Source: Gentiana macrophylla
Lineage: Eukaryota > Streptophyta > Magnoliopsida > Gentianales > Gentianaceae
Length of the DNA stretch: 64,000 nucleotides
NCBI GenBank assembly: GCA_026214975.1
Contig: JAOBSW010000571.1
Span: forward strand, 62,001-126,000
Direction: 5' to 3'
Below, in pieces: positions 1-10,427 of this stretch. Every line of letters begins with the position of its first letter. The stretch's first letter is position 1. The notes beneath the pieces are model-generated. The model searched no databases, was not told the origin of the DNA, and was given only the letters and a program-made list of their open reading frames with translations. The position numbers were made by a program, and so were the translations under genes.

Positions 1-461
1 GACATAAGTAATTTAAAAACTTCGGTTAACCATGTTAGAAACATATTGTATTTGATAACTTGAGTTAACTATTTTAACAAGGTACATAATGTATTTTATG
101 ACTTGGGTTAACTATTTTATGTCAAATGAGGCTGATAGACCTATCTATTATTAAATTTATTATAACTCAAGTAGCGCAACTAGGACTCGTGATTTCTGAG
201 GCATTAAAATAACTATTAACTCCTTGTAAAATTTTAGAATTTCAGTTAAGTTCAAATTTTATGAAAAACTTCGGCTAGTTCAGCAAAGGAAGACATTTAA
301 TTCCACGACTAGTCGATAGGAAAACAAATTCAAAAATGCAAGTATGATAAAAAAAATATATATATATACATTGATTCAGGTTACACACTTCAAACTAAAT
401 GTTAAATCATAACTTTAATTCTGATAGAGATATGTAATTAAAGGTAAGCTTTTCCCTCTAA
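1..461. other. 3' flank of cystatin-like gene 1 (segmental duplication)
   Basis: AT-rich, no coding. It is the downstream flank of the minus-strand gene at 462-833. Much of it recurs beside the other copies (3,110-3,513 and 24,430-24,886), for example the motif ATGTATTTTATGACTTGG at about 88 and about 24,535. The duplicated unit therefore extends well beyond the genes. Confidence 0.7.
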
Positions 462-833
462 TTATTTAAGTATCTCAAATACAACAAGTTGTTTAGCATG
501 ACTGGAGAGAGTAACATTAACGTAAGCCAAACATAAATGATGAACATCCTTCTTGCCCTTCTTAGCCATTGCTTCAATTTTAAGGTGATAGCCTATGTAG
601 CCTTGTGCAGTTTTGTCTACGGTATATACGTCTTTGACTCGTTGGAACTGTAACACATCATGATTTTTTCTGTTGTGTTCATCAATTGCGAACTTTCCCG
701 CAGCTTCCTTTTTGGCAGGACTATTTGGGTCTTCCCAAGTAATATCGATGCTTTCAATAGCTAATCCCAAGTAAAAGAAAGCCAAGAGCATTGCTAAGAT
801 TGTAAACGAAAGTGCTTGAAACTTTGGAGACAT
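462..833 (-). CDS. Cystatin-like secreted protein, copy 1 (non-canonical phytocystatin)
   Basis: Intronless, 123 codons plus stop. I start at the MSPKFQALSF methionine because it begins a hydrophobic signal peptide (residues about 8-25) and is shared by the other copies; an in-frame Met 19 codons upstream lies in a purine-rich, unconserved leader. After the signal comes GKFAIDEHNRKN, matching the phytocystatin alpha-helix signature (LARFAVDEHN type). The QxVxG loop expected between the first strands is absent: the aligned stretch reads KTAQGYIGYHL. The second hairpin, normally Pro-Trp, reads YVNVTL, a potential N-glycosylation sequon. Canonical phytocystatins block papain-like proteases through those two loops, so inhibition is doubtful. 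It is probably secreted or vacuolar. The protein could be a divergent inhibitor, a glycoprotein with a new role, or a neutral relic. The open frame and strong conservation argue for function. Confidence 0.8.
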   Translation of the reverse strand: MSPKFQALSFTILAMLLAFFYLGLAIESIDITWEDPNSPAKKEAAGKFAIDEHNRKNHDVLQFQRVKDVYTVDKTAQGYIGYHLKIEAMAKKGKKDVHHLCLAYVNVTLSSHAKQLVVFEILK

Positions 834-942
834 TTTTTTTTCTTCTTTTGAAAGAAACACTGAGATAGATAGAGATTGTGCTGGACTCAATTAACCACCA
901 GTAGTAAATGTCTTAGTGAGGTGGACATGTGTGTAAAAGGGT

Positions 943-950
943 TATTTATA
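943..950 (-). promoter_or_regulatory. TATA box of cystatin-like gene 1
   Basis: On the minus strand this reads TATAAATA, 110 bp upstream of the ATG. The same octamer stands at the same relative place in copies 2, 3 and 4 (103-106 bp upstream). The hAT-like MITE begins 10 bp further upstream. Confidence 0.7.
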
Positions 951-960
951 GTGTCCTGAG

Positions 961-1560
961 CAGGGGCGGATCTGCGTGTATCAGGGTGGGGTCATCTGAC
1001 CCCACTGAGATCCAAAATATATTTTTTAATATTAAAACGATATAGTTTTGTCGTTAAAAAATAGGGGGAATGAGGGATAATGACAGAAATATTTCATAAA
1101 TTGAGTAGAAGGACAGTCTTTTAAAACTTTTGCATAAAGGACAAAACTATTTATTCATCATTTAAATTCACTTGTGTTCAAAATTCTTTATTTAAATTCA
1201 TCGCCTAAATTTTCATTTAAATTCACTAATTCTCAAAATTCATTGTCGAAATTCACCGATTTTGGGATTCACTATCGAAATTCATTGTTTAAATTCACTA
1301 ATTTTAAGGATTCACCTGAGGAGATTCACCGATTTTCGGGATTCAACTGTCATTCTTCTACCGCTATAAAAATTATGAAGTTGTCATTCTCCTATAAAAA
1401 ATATGTAGTTGTCGCGTTACTTAAAAATATTCCAGATTGTGTCATTATCCCTAATTTCCCATAAAAATATAGTTTTAGCCTTCGATGATCCCACCGAATC
1501 AAATATTGGATAAATAATGTAGTTTTACAGTTCAGTTACCTCACTGGAAAAAAATTTCTG
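961..1560 (+). mobile_element. hAT-like MITE in promoter of cystatin-like gene 1
   Basis: Starts CAGGGGCGGATC and ends at 1560 next to GTCCGGAG. An 8-bp target duplication flanks it (GTCCTGAG at 953-960, GTCCGGAG at 1561-1568, one mismatch), as expected for hAT elements. Copy 4 holds the same element as a 180-bp insertion; here it is 600 bp because another MITE sits inside it. Copies 2 and 3 show the empty target (3986-3993 and 13181-13188). It is non-coding, so it must have been mobilised in trans. Confidence 0.75.
1064..1460 (+). mobile_element. 397-bp MITE with imperfect terminal inverted repeats (copy A)
   Basis: The left end reads GGGGGAATGAGGGATAATGA. The right end, read in reverse complement, reads GGGAAATTAGGGATAATGAC, giving imperfect inverted repeats of about 20 bp. 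The interior is a degenerate run of short units built on AAATTCACT / GAAATTCA. AT-rich flanks of about 9 bp (TAAAAAATA, ATAAAAATA) may be a decayed Mutator-like target duplication. It is nested in the hAT-like MITE; the copy-4 hAT MITE lacks it. A second copy of the same length lies inverted at 4439-4835. Confidence 0.7.
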
Positions 1561-1572
1561 GTCCGGAGTAAA

Positions 1573-1890
1573 GTTTAATATTTGTACTATTTTGATCATC
1601 GCAACAAACTTTGACTTAAACCAACAAATTTGACCTATTGACTTTAATCACAACACATATGTGATTATAAATTTTTATAGTATAGGATAATATTTGTACT
1701 ATCTTGAATATTGCAACAAACTAAACCGATAAACTTTGACCTATTGACTTCTATCACAACACACCTGATGATATATTTGTATAGCCTACTTTAATATATT
1801 TTTATAATCTTGAATATTGCCATAAACTTGAACTATTGATTTCAATCACCACACACATAATGTAATGATAAGTTTGTTTATAGGTAATTT
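1573..1890 (-). promoter_or_regulatory. W-box-rich triplicated repeat upstream of cystatin-like gene 1
   Basis: Three degenerate tandem units of about 100-110 bp, each opening near TTAATATTTGTA and containing AACAAACTTTGACCTATTGA-type sequence. Five TTGACY W-box cores occur on the plus strand (1611, 1630, 1638, 1736, 1744), all in the first two units. W-boxes bind WRKY factors in either orientation, so defence or senescence induction is a fair inference. The inserted MITEs have pushed this block away from the TATA box. Confidence 0.55.
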
Positions 1891-2251
1891 GTTTTTTATT
1901 ATTATGAAAAACAGGAAATTTATTTTTGAATCGTTTTTTTTTTTTATATTTTTTTTTAATGATTTAGCATCTCTTTAAATGGCAATGGGCATAAATATTT
2001 TAGCTGTTGAATTTTGCTATAAAATACTTGTTTGCATTCATATAACTAAATATGGTAAAAAAATAAAATAAAAAAAGTGAATATATGTATTAGACTAAGG
2101 TTGCGACATGCTATTTATCTTTTGGTTTGGCGTTTTTGCCTCTTATTTTTTTTGAATTTTTCACAATGTTAATCCACGCCGTTAGTTCGGATGGAAAAAA
2201 AACATAAAACCATTAAAAATATATAAAACTGACAAATATAAAGAAATAATA

Positions 2252-2556
2252 GATTTTTGTCCATAAGGACACTTTTTACCACTTAATTAGGTTAGGAGGA
2301 CACTGCAGATTAATCAGGACAAATTAACAAGTAACAATTAAAAAATGAAGTAACAATTGGGAAAAACGAAGTAACAATTATGAAAAAACGAAGTGACATT
2401 AACACAACGTAAGAATAAAATATAGAATAATTAGGAATGAAAGAATAATTATGTAAGAATATACGAAAGCATTTGTCCTTTATATTCACAAATTGTTACT
2501 TTTGTCCTTCCATCCTGATTTATCAATTTTTTTTTGTCCTTCTAGCCCCTTCCCCC
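2252..2556. mobile_element. 305-bp non-autonomous insertion with 9-11 bp target duplication
   Basis: AAGAAATAATA occurs at 2241-2251 and again at 2557-2567, and the paralogous flank at about 26,250 has the single, uninterrupted site. The interior has repeated GAAGTAACAATT-type motifs and no ORF. In reverse complement the right end begins GGGGGAAGGGGCTAGAAGGA, resembling the end of the 397-bp MITE, so the two may be related Mutator-like families. Confidence 0.6.
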
Positions 2557-2567
2557 AAGAAATAATA

Positions 2568-3105
2568 ATATATCATAATGGAATAAAAGCAACAAAAAAA
2601 AAAACGAAAATTTTAAAACACAACAAAATAAAGGAAAAAAACCAACAACTAAACCCCACCCCTTCCCCTCCCCGCAATTTGTTAGTTTTATATTTTTTTA
2701 TTTGTGTTTTTTTATTGATTAAATATGAAATGTTAATATTTTATGATCTAAAAAAAAATGCTAATATTTTTGGTATATCTCTTAAAAAAAAAAAAAAAAA
2801 AGGTATATCTACAGGTTTTTTACATTTTATTTGATTAAATTTTGGGTGATTGAGCCAAAGTCCACTTTTTAAATATAAAATAAATAAACAGGACACACTT
2901 CTTTTTTTTAATTTCAATAAGGACAAATAATTTTCATGGGATACAAATACCCTTATACAAATGTACGCGCACAGCAAACTGATGTTGCTGTGATTAAACT
3001 GATGTTGTTTTATTTTTATTTTAATAACCGTAACTTTTGACGTAAAACTCCGATCATCAAAAAATTTCACATGTTTTTTTTGTGAAATTAGGAACGGAGG
3101 GAGTA
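2568..3105. other. AT-rich spacer ending in a Stowaway-like terminus
   Basis: Poly-A/poly-T rich, with no supportable gene. At 3091-3105 GGAACGGAGGGAGTA matches a Stowaway inverted repeat followed by TA. I found no partner terminus upstream, so this is a one-ended remnant. Confidence 0.45.
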
Positions 3106-3109
3106 TAAC

Positions 3110-3513
3110 TCAAGTTTCTCAAACAGGAATGAGTTCAAAGGCATTAAAATACCTATTAACTCCTTGTAAATTCTATCAATTATTAAATTTATTATAACTC
3201 AGGTAGCGCAACTAGGACTGAGTTCTGAGGCATTGAAATAACTATTAACTCCTTGTAAATATTTAGAATTTCAGTTAAGTTCAATTATTATGAAAAACTT
3301 CGGCTAAGTTCAGCAAAGGTAGACATTTAATTCCACGACTACTGCATAGGGGGAAAAAAAAATTCAAAAATGCAAGTATGATAAAACAAGACATTGATTC
3401 AGGTTACTCACTTCAAACTAATTTTTGATTGCAAACACTCGTCTAAATGTTAAATCATAACTTTAATTCTGATAGAGATATGTAATTAAAGGTAAGCTTA
3501 ATTTTTCCTTTAA
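3110..3513. other. 3' flank of cystatin-like gene 2
   Basis: Non-coding. It closely parallels about 140-461 (for example AACTATTAACTCCTTGTAAA in both), showing that the 3' flank was duplicated with the gene. Confidence 0.65.
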
Positions 3514-3873
3514 TTATTTAAGTATCTCAAATACAACAAGTTGTTTAGCATGACTCGAGAGAGTAACATTAACGTAAGCCAAACATAAATGATGAACATC
3601 CTTCTTGCCCTTCTTAGCCATTGCTTCAATTTGAAGGTGATATCCTATGTAGCCTTGTGCAGTCTTGTCTAGCATATATACGTTTTTGACTCGTTGGAAC
3701 TGTAACACATCGTGATTTTTTCTGTTGTGTTCATCAATGGCGAACTTTGCTGCATCATACCCTTTGGGCTCTTCCCGAGTCATCTCGATGCTGCCGATAG
3801 CAAATCCCGAGTAAAAGAAAGCCAAGAGCATTGCTAAGATTGTAAACGAAAGTGCTTGAAATTTTGGAGACAT
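3514..3873 (-). CDS. Cystatin-like secreted protein, copy 2
   Basis: Intronless, 119 codons plus stop, starting at the conserved MSPKFQALSF. Signal peptide about residues 1-25, then a short acidic linker (SIEMTREEPKG) that differs from the other copies, then the helix AAKFAIDEHNRKN. The last 60 residues differ from copy 1 at only about four sites, including the same loop 1 (KTAQGYIGYHL) and the NVT sequon in place of the Pro-Trp loop. It ends VVFEILK like copy 1. The upstream in-frame Met at 3963 would add 30 unconserved residues and was rejected. Function is as uncertain as for copy 1. Confidence 0.8.
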   Translation of the reverse strand: MSPKFQALSFTILAMLLAFFYSGFAIGSIEMTREEPKGYDAAKFAIDEHNRKNHDVLQFQRVKNVYMLDKTAQGYIGYHLQIEAMAKKGKKDVHHLCLAYVNVTLSSHAKQLVVFEILK

Positions 3874-3975
3874 TCTTTTTTTCAATTGAAAGAAAACACT
3901 GAGATATATAGAGATTGTGCTAGACTGTACCGCTAAGAGTAAAAGTCTTTGTGAGGAGGACACGTAAGAAAAAGT

Positions 3976-3983
3976 TATTTATA
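3976..3983 (-). promoter_or_regulatory. TATA box of cystatin-like gene 2, beside an empty hAT site
   Basis: Minus-strand TATAAATA, 103 bp before the ATG. Immediately upstream, GTCTTGAG (3986-3993) is the single-copy target that is duplicated around the hAT-like MITE in copies 1 and 4. Confidence 0.7.
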
Positions 3984-3995
3984 CCGTCTTGAGTA

Positions 3996-4315
3996 AAGGT
4001 TAATATTTGTACTGCCATAACAATTGCAACAAACATTGACCTAAACCAACAAATTTTGACCTATTGACTTCAATCACAACAGACGTGTGATGATAAATTT
4101 GTATAGTATAGGTTAATATTTGTTCTATCTTGAATATTGCAACAAGCATTGACCTAAATAAACAAGTTTTGACATATTGCTTCGATCACAACACACATGA
4201 TGATAAATTTGTATAGTATATATAGTTTAATATTCTTATAATCTTGATTATTGCAATAAATTTTGAGCTATTGATTTCAATCATAACACACATGTAATGA
4301 TAAATATGTTTATAG
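3996..4315 (-). promoter_or_regulatory. W-box-rich triplicated repeat upstream of cystatin-like gene 2
   Basis: Three degenerate units of about 105 bp, orthologous to 1573-1890. Four TTGACY cores occur at 4036, 4056, 4064 and 4149. With no hAT-like MITE here, the block lies directly upstream of the TATA box, probably the ancestral promoter layout. Confidence 0.55.
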
Positions 4316-4323
4316 GTATTTTG

Positions 4324-4325
<2 letters not shown>

Positions 4326-4383
<58 letters not shown>
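4326..4383. repeat. (ATT)n microsatellite
   Basis: About 18 uninterrupted ATT triplets in the distal promoter of copy 2. The matching place in copy 3 (13,547) is also expanded; in copies 1 and 4 it is only about two or three triplets. Confidence 0.9.
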
Positions 4384-4438
4384 GGGAAAACAGGAAATTT
4401 ATATTTGAATTGTATATTTTAGTATCATTTTTTTTTTT

Positions 4439-4835
4439 GGAAAATTAGGGATAAGGACACAATCTGAAATATTTTTAAGTAACAGGACAACTACATATTT
4501 TTTATAGGGAGAAGGACAACTGCATAATTTTTATAGCGGGAAGGACAAACAGTGAATCCCGAAAATCAGTGAATCTCTCCAGTGAATCCCGAAATCAGTG
4601 AATTTCGACAGTGAATTTCGACAGTGAATCTCGAAAATTAGTGAATTTCGATGATGAATTTTGAAAATTAGTGAATTTCGACAATGAATTTAAATCAATG
4701 AATTTAAACGATGAATTTCGAACACAAAGTGAATTTTCGATAAGTGAATAAATAGTTTTGTCTTTATGCAAAAGTTTCAAAACTCGTCTTCTACTCAATT
4801 GATGAAATATTTCTGTCCTTCTCCCTCATTCCCCC
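4439..4835 (-). mobile_element. 397-bp MITE (copy B, inverted relative to copy A)
   Basis: Starts GGAAAATTAGGGATAAGGAC and ends CTTCTCCCTCATTCCCCC, the reverse complement of the termini of 1064-1460, with the same length. It interrupts a poly-T tract that is intact in copies 1, 3 and 4 (about 1930-1965, 13,645-13,665 and 25,945-25,955), so three paralogous empty sites exist. The interior is a degenerate array of GTGAATTTCGACA-type units. Confidence 0.7.
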
Positions 4836-5043
4836 TTTTTTTTTTATGTTTAGCATCTCTTTAGAAAAAAGCTGCCATAAATGCCTTAAAATACTTGTTT
4901 GGCATTCATCTAAGTATATATGGTAAAATAATATAGTGTGAATAGCGCAAAACATCTACATATATTGGTCAAGGTTGCGACCTGGCATTTATCTTTCGGT
5001 TTACCGTTTTTGCCCCTACTTTTCTTGAATATATATATATATA

Positions 5044-5357
5044 TTTGGAAAAGATCTTTTATTCAAACTCGGAAAAACGTTTTACAAAGGGTTCATCAAA
5101 GAAAAAAAATCCAAAAACAACACAATTAAGCTAAGTCCTCATGTAACTCGATTGCCGTATAGACTTTGAAAGAAAAATGTGAGATGGGGTACGAACAACG
5201 TCCATTTCATGGAGTAGCTTGTTGCGCCAAAACCAAATGTCATTGTACATTTTTCGAAATAGATATTTCCAAGTTCTATCATGCTCCCGGGTAAGCTGAC
5301 TCCTTTGGAGAGAGTGATGGAGCCAACTACTCTTACTTTGATGAGAGGAGAAACTAG
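5044..5357 (-). pseudogene. LINE fragment, RNase H-side half
   Basis: The minus-strand reading has the aromatic-rich linker typical of plant LINE polyproteins after the zinc-binding domain (WKYLFRKMYNDIWFWRNK). It is the downstream half of the LINE broken by the solo LTR at 5358-11765; the other half resumes at 11766. It inserted into the upstream flank of cystatin copy 2, beside an AT microsatellite at 5028-5043. Confidence 0.6.
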
Positions 5358-5615
5358 TGTTGAAATAGTGTCCTAAACCCAATCGGGCCGGATTTGGATC
5401 TAGCTGGTCGAGTCATTTACGATTTATTTAGTTCATGTATAATAACTTTATTATGATTAATAACATTACTTTTGTTATTATATATATTTAGTTTGTCTTT
5501 ATGAACCAATTATGTTGATGTATATATAGTAACGCCCTATTATTAAATCGTGATACAGAAAACCATGATAGCGATTATGGTTGATGAGATTTCTAATCAC
5601 TTTAATTAGTTTGAT

Positions 5616-5931
5616 CGAGACCCGCCCCGGAGGCAGGGCAACAAGGCCGCCTAGAGCCCTATCAAAATTTGTAATTTAAGAGCCCTTTTGATGTTCTAGA
5701 AATGTATTGTAGGTCCGATTTTATTTTTTACTTAATCTAAAATGCCGTTATAGGCCCAATTAATACTAGAACTATATTTAAAAAAAGTCTAATCAAATTA
5801 TCTTACATTTTTTATACGTCGTTCATCATTCTAGTATACCCAAAAATAGTTGTTATGTCATATTTTTTCATACAGTAAAATGCCTTCCATTTATTTTGGC
5901 TTAGGGCTCTCAATATCATAGGGACGGCCCT
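5616..5931. mobile_element. hAT-like MITE inside the family-1 solo LTR
   Basis: Ends ATAGGGACGGCCCT and begins CGAGACCCGCCCCGG, with near-identical 8-bp flanks AGTTTGAT (5608-5615) and GGTTTGAT (5932-5939). The family-1 LTR at 16745-18740 lacks it and reads straight through the site. No ORF. Confidence 0.6.
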
Positions 5932-6927
5932 GGTTTGATACTTAAATTTCTTTAGTCGTATGTACTTTCAAACAGGACATCGATAGTACGATTACACTAG
6001 CACGTATTGGATGTCGTCTATCTTATTGAAGATAGGGATAAATCTCATCTATCGAAGTGTAGAGACACTTGGACTGTACGTAGACGTGTATTGGAGAATG
6101 CGTATGTTAGACTGACCCACTTACATTAAGTGTCGCAGTATGTGGCAGTTGTGTAATTATCCTGAGACTGGAGTCTTCATGGCATCACGGTGTGGATTGT
6201 CGTGCTTTGACACTATTAAGGTTTCCCCTAGGCACGGGGCGATCATGCGGTAGTGCTCGGGTATGATATTGAAGCATGCGTAGGATACATGTTTGTTTGT
6301 CCGGAAATCGTGTATCCTAATAGTAGGAGTAAATATCTGAAATGACCTTCTTATAAGGAATGTCTAACTCTCGTGAATCTTTGCAAAGTGGGAGTAAATG
6401 AGTTATTCCGTGAGAGCATGATATCCAGATTATAATATGCGATCGTTGATGTATTGGCACTCGAGATACGATTGTATGGCTATTATTACAGCGATAGGAT
6501 TCTATTTACACACGTAATCGCTTTCACATGAAAAGTAGTAGTCATCGCTTTTGACTCTTCCGATGATCGGGGTCACGATGTGTTGTTAGACGCTATTTCG
6601 TGATCGTTAGGTATGAATGGCATTTTCAGAATTGCACCGTTGTTCACGGCCAACATATTTGGGAGCCTGTCGGGTCACACACATAAGAACATCTAGTCGA
6701 ATTAAAATGCAGTTATAGTGATAACCAAATAAGGAAAGTTTTATCTCGACTATAAAGTGTTATAGTGATAAATTAATATGATGGTATTTTTTTATTATGA
6801 ATAAATTAAATACAAGATATTAATTATGTTAATTAATTAAAGAATATTCCGGATACCAATTAATTGCATATGGGAAGTATGAGATAGTATGTGTATAAGA
6901 TTATGTTGGTATAGATTTATATGTGCA

Positions 6928-6973
<46 letters not shown>

Positions 6974-7851
6974 CTATACTATTTATATATAGAGGAAGGG
7001 TTTTAACCCAATTACCCGTTAATTGACCCGGAAAATACACTTCGCAAAAACTTTTCAATATCCGATAACCCGCTAAAAATAAAAGATAAATCTTATTAAA
7101 AACGGATCATGGAATAGTGGGGAGTTAGAATGGAAGTTGTGGTAATAGTGGGTTGGTTAATTTCTTTTTATTAGTGGTGATAGCTTAATTTCTTCTTTGC
7201 AGTTTGTGCACTCCTTGGCAGTTTGGGCACCTATTTATTTCGCAATTTGTATGGTTTATTTGGGTGTTTTTCGATCAGCCCTTCATTCCCATTTATTCTT
7301 CCACAACTTCCAGTTAGATGTTTTTGCTTCCGGTAAGCTGTGTTTCAAGTTGTTTGTTTTCCCTCTTTCATTCCTGCTCTGCCATGGTTATGTGTTTTTA
7401 CTTTGTTCTTTTATTGCATCAGTTTTGATTCTTGGTAGGTTTTATTTTCAGTGTTTTTTATTTTTCATTCCTCAACTACTGCGTTCATTCTCAGTCCCGA
7501 TCTTGATTGGTTCGATTTGCAGTGTCAAGTATACCTCATTTTGCCTTTTTTGCGGCAGGTGAGTTTTATTTTCGGTGTTTTTTTCTCTTCCACCCTGGTC
7601 TGCTACTCATGGTTAGGTATTTTTAGTTTTTCTTTGTGATTATATTTGGATTTGCAGGTTTATAGAAAAGGGAACTTGAAGAAGCATTTATACTCTATAA
7701 AAAAGCATTTATACAAGACTCATTTATACTGTTCTGGGAATTGCTCTTTGTAATTTTTTCTTCAACCTTCTTTTTGCAATTGTTTCTTTATGGTTTCCTT
7801 TGGTTGAATGATCTCAGAGTATCCCCTGTGTCCATTTGATTTTGTTAACAG

Positions 7852-7934
7852 AGCTAGGCCCACCGATTGAGGAAGTTATACAATCTTTAGTTGTACCTCG
7901 GTTTGTTGAGTCCTTTAAGGTGAAAATGCTTCAG
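7852..7934 (+). pseudogene. Captured importin-alpha exon (first armadillo region)
   Basis: Follows an acceptor (TTGTTAACAG, AG at 7850-7851) and ends CTTCAG before a GT donor at 7935. It encodes PPIEEVIQSLVVPRFVESF and ends at Leu-Gln, matching the start of the importin-alpha ARM domain (PPIEEVIQ...VVPRFVEFL). No neighbouring importin exon was found, so this is one captured exon with both splice sites kept. Nuclear import function is not expected from this fragment. Confidence 0.7.
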
Positions 7935-10427
7935 GTTAATAATAATTGTATTTTTATTACTCATTTCATTTTTGTTGTTTAATATCAATTTTATTTCATT
8001 TGAAGTGCATTCGTGTAGAGGTTTTTTGGTTTATTTCACATCTGTACTTTTTTTTTCCTTCCAAAGATATGTTAAGTTTGGTTTGCACATGAATTTTTAG
8101 ATATCTCTAAGTAATGAAAATCAGGTTTTACCTTTAAAATATTTTTTTGCCTTATATCATGGAAACTCAAGAACGCAGCCGGTAAATCAGATTTGTGCCG
8201 CCACCGACCAAGATCAGCAGATTATTGTCTCCATCCAGGTATATAGCCGACCCATTATGCCTTTTTTCCCAAGTCCTACAATTGCTGAAGTATTGAGAAA
8301 TCAAATTTTTTTCATAAATTGAGTTAGAAAACAAATGATTCTAAAAATATTCTTATAGCTGGTCTTTTCAACACAGTTAATGGATCATGTTTTTTCGACC
8401 ACATTATGTTTTAGTAACATGTTTTTGACGGTTCGGATACTTGATTTGGCTTGAGACTTTCATGAGCATAGATTGAAGAAGTATTTTCGAGTGGTAATTA
8501 GATGTATTAGAGGTGCTAAATCTAATCTATTAGTGCTCATAAGAAGTGATTGCATGGATATCGAAGAATGTAATTGGAGGATTTGGTTTATTTGTGCTAC
8601 CCGCTAAAGATTTACTCAATATTTGGGGATTCCATCTATACTGTTATGTAAGTAGAACTTCAAGTTATTATATTTCAAATTTTAAACCTAAAATCAAAAT
8701 GATAATTAAAAATGTAACGTTTTCATTGTTGTCTTTTGTGGGAAAGGAATGGCAGAAATGCTATTCGGATGGGAACAGTGGGGCGGCATTCTTTACACGC
8801 GATAGGTAAGTGCTTTTCCTCTTCAATCTTATGTTGATTTCATGTTTAACTGTGGTATTCACTTTCCTTCTACAAGTTTCTTGCTTGAGCGCCATCTCTT
8901 CGTTGTATTGATTGAGTTCTTCTGATCAATTTGTAATTCAATCGAGAAGCATTGTTTTTATTTTTTATTAATTTTTTTTTTCTGTTTTTGTTTTGTGTGT
9001 TATCATTTGTAATTTTTCTTCCGATTTGCGGATTATTCAAAATTCTTGATTGTTATGGGGTTTGTTTTTATGTGGTGTTTGTGTTGTGTTTTTTTTAGCT
9101 TGATCGATTTTGTTTTCTTTTTTCGGGAACATGCATAAAGCTGCATATCAGACCCATAAAAAGGATTGTAGGCATAGCAATCCAATTCTGTAAAAATAGG
9201 ATAAGAAATTTTCTAGAGGGCATTTCGTAGGCCATGTAGGTTTACTGGGCATTTGAATTGGCATTTCATTGTGCGAGGTCTTTTGTGATGGCAGTTGTGG
9301 ATTAATAGCGCTTCAGTGTATATATGTTTTAAATTTTGGGTTCAATTACGTGATATACGTTGAGTATATCGTGACGAGTAAACAAAGTTTTCTTCTTCCT
9401 TAAATGATATATTGTCATTTCTCTGCCTCAATGTTAGAACAAATACTTGATATATCTGACTCTAACGGACCAAATTGTTAATGATATTTTTCTATAAGTC
9501 TTCATCCTCCCTGCAGACAAGAGCTCCATTCATCCACCACCGGATACATCATCTTCGTCGAAAATAATAAAAGTTAATGTCCAAGATCCTTTGGAAAATG
9601 TAAGTCATATGTTTATTTGTTTGTTTTTTTTCTTTTTTCTTTTCTAGGACTACTAGAACTTTGTCTCTCATGTATTTCATCACTATGAAACATATTGAAG
9701 AAGTTCATAGTGGATTTGTCTCTTAGTTGCAGGTACTTCCCCTATTGAAGTCCAAGATTTTTTTTACAACTATCATATTCCACTTGAGATTATCATTCAA
9801 GATCTTAGAAACCACGGTTAACATTTTGGTCTTGCATTCTCAAGGCTACTTGAATGAACATCAAACTGCCAAATCTGATGACTTCTTTTGGTAAATCAAA
9901 CTCCCAATTTTTTATTTTCTCCTCCAACATTCTCTTCTAATGTTATATATGTGTAACTCCGCTTGATGTTAGGTGATGAAAAATAGGTCCAATGTTAGTT
10001 TGAAGCATATGTAGCTCTCACGAAAATTACTCATTTACTTTCACCGAAAGTTTTCTTAAAATATTTATCTACATTAATCTATTGTTTTTTTGTACTTGAA
10101 TTTTCAATAGACAGGATGATAAGGGTGAGAGTGTTTTATATACTTTTTGTGCGTAGACTGAGGAACTTGATGATATTTCTATCCGCTTTTGGCAATTCTT
10201 GAGAGAAGGGATAGCTAGAAGGAACACAAGTGACATACGGATCTTTTGCTCACTTATACACGTAAACCCTAGAGGATTTCTATCAGCACATAGGACAACT
10301 GCTTGATATTTTAATTTTGGTGATGTCTCTTTTGAATATGGATGGATCTATGTTGCTCTCATTGATGCTTTTCTCCATGGCGCTTTATTAGAACTTATGC
10401 TAAATTGGGATGCTCTGCCATGGTTTT

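Noticed and set aside
834..890. Upstream in-frame Met as start of cystatin-like gene 1 (and similar in copies 2 and 4)
   Set aside because: The extra residues differ among copies, are encoded by purine-rich leader DNA, and would bury the signal peptide; copy 3 lacks the extension.
1174..1464. 96-codon ORF and its counterpart at 4595-4798
   Set aside because: Lie inside the two 397-bp MITEs, are in opposite senses of the element, and only mirror its internal short repeats.
7197..7639. 121- and 62-codon hydrophobic ORFs
   Set aside because: T-rich, intron-like DNA in the Helitron-like insertion gives Phe/Leu-rich translations; no family match and overlapping frames.
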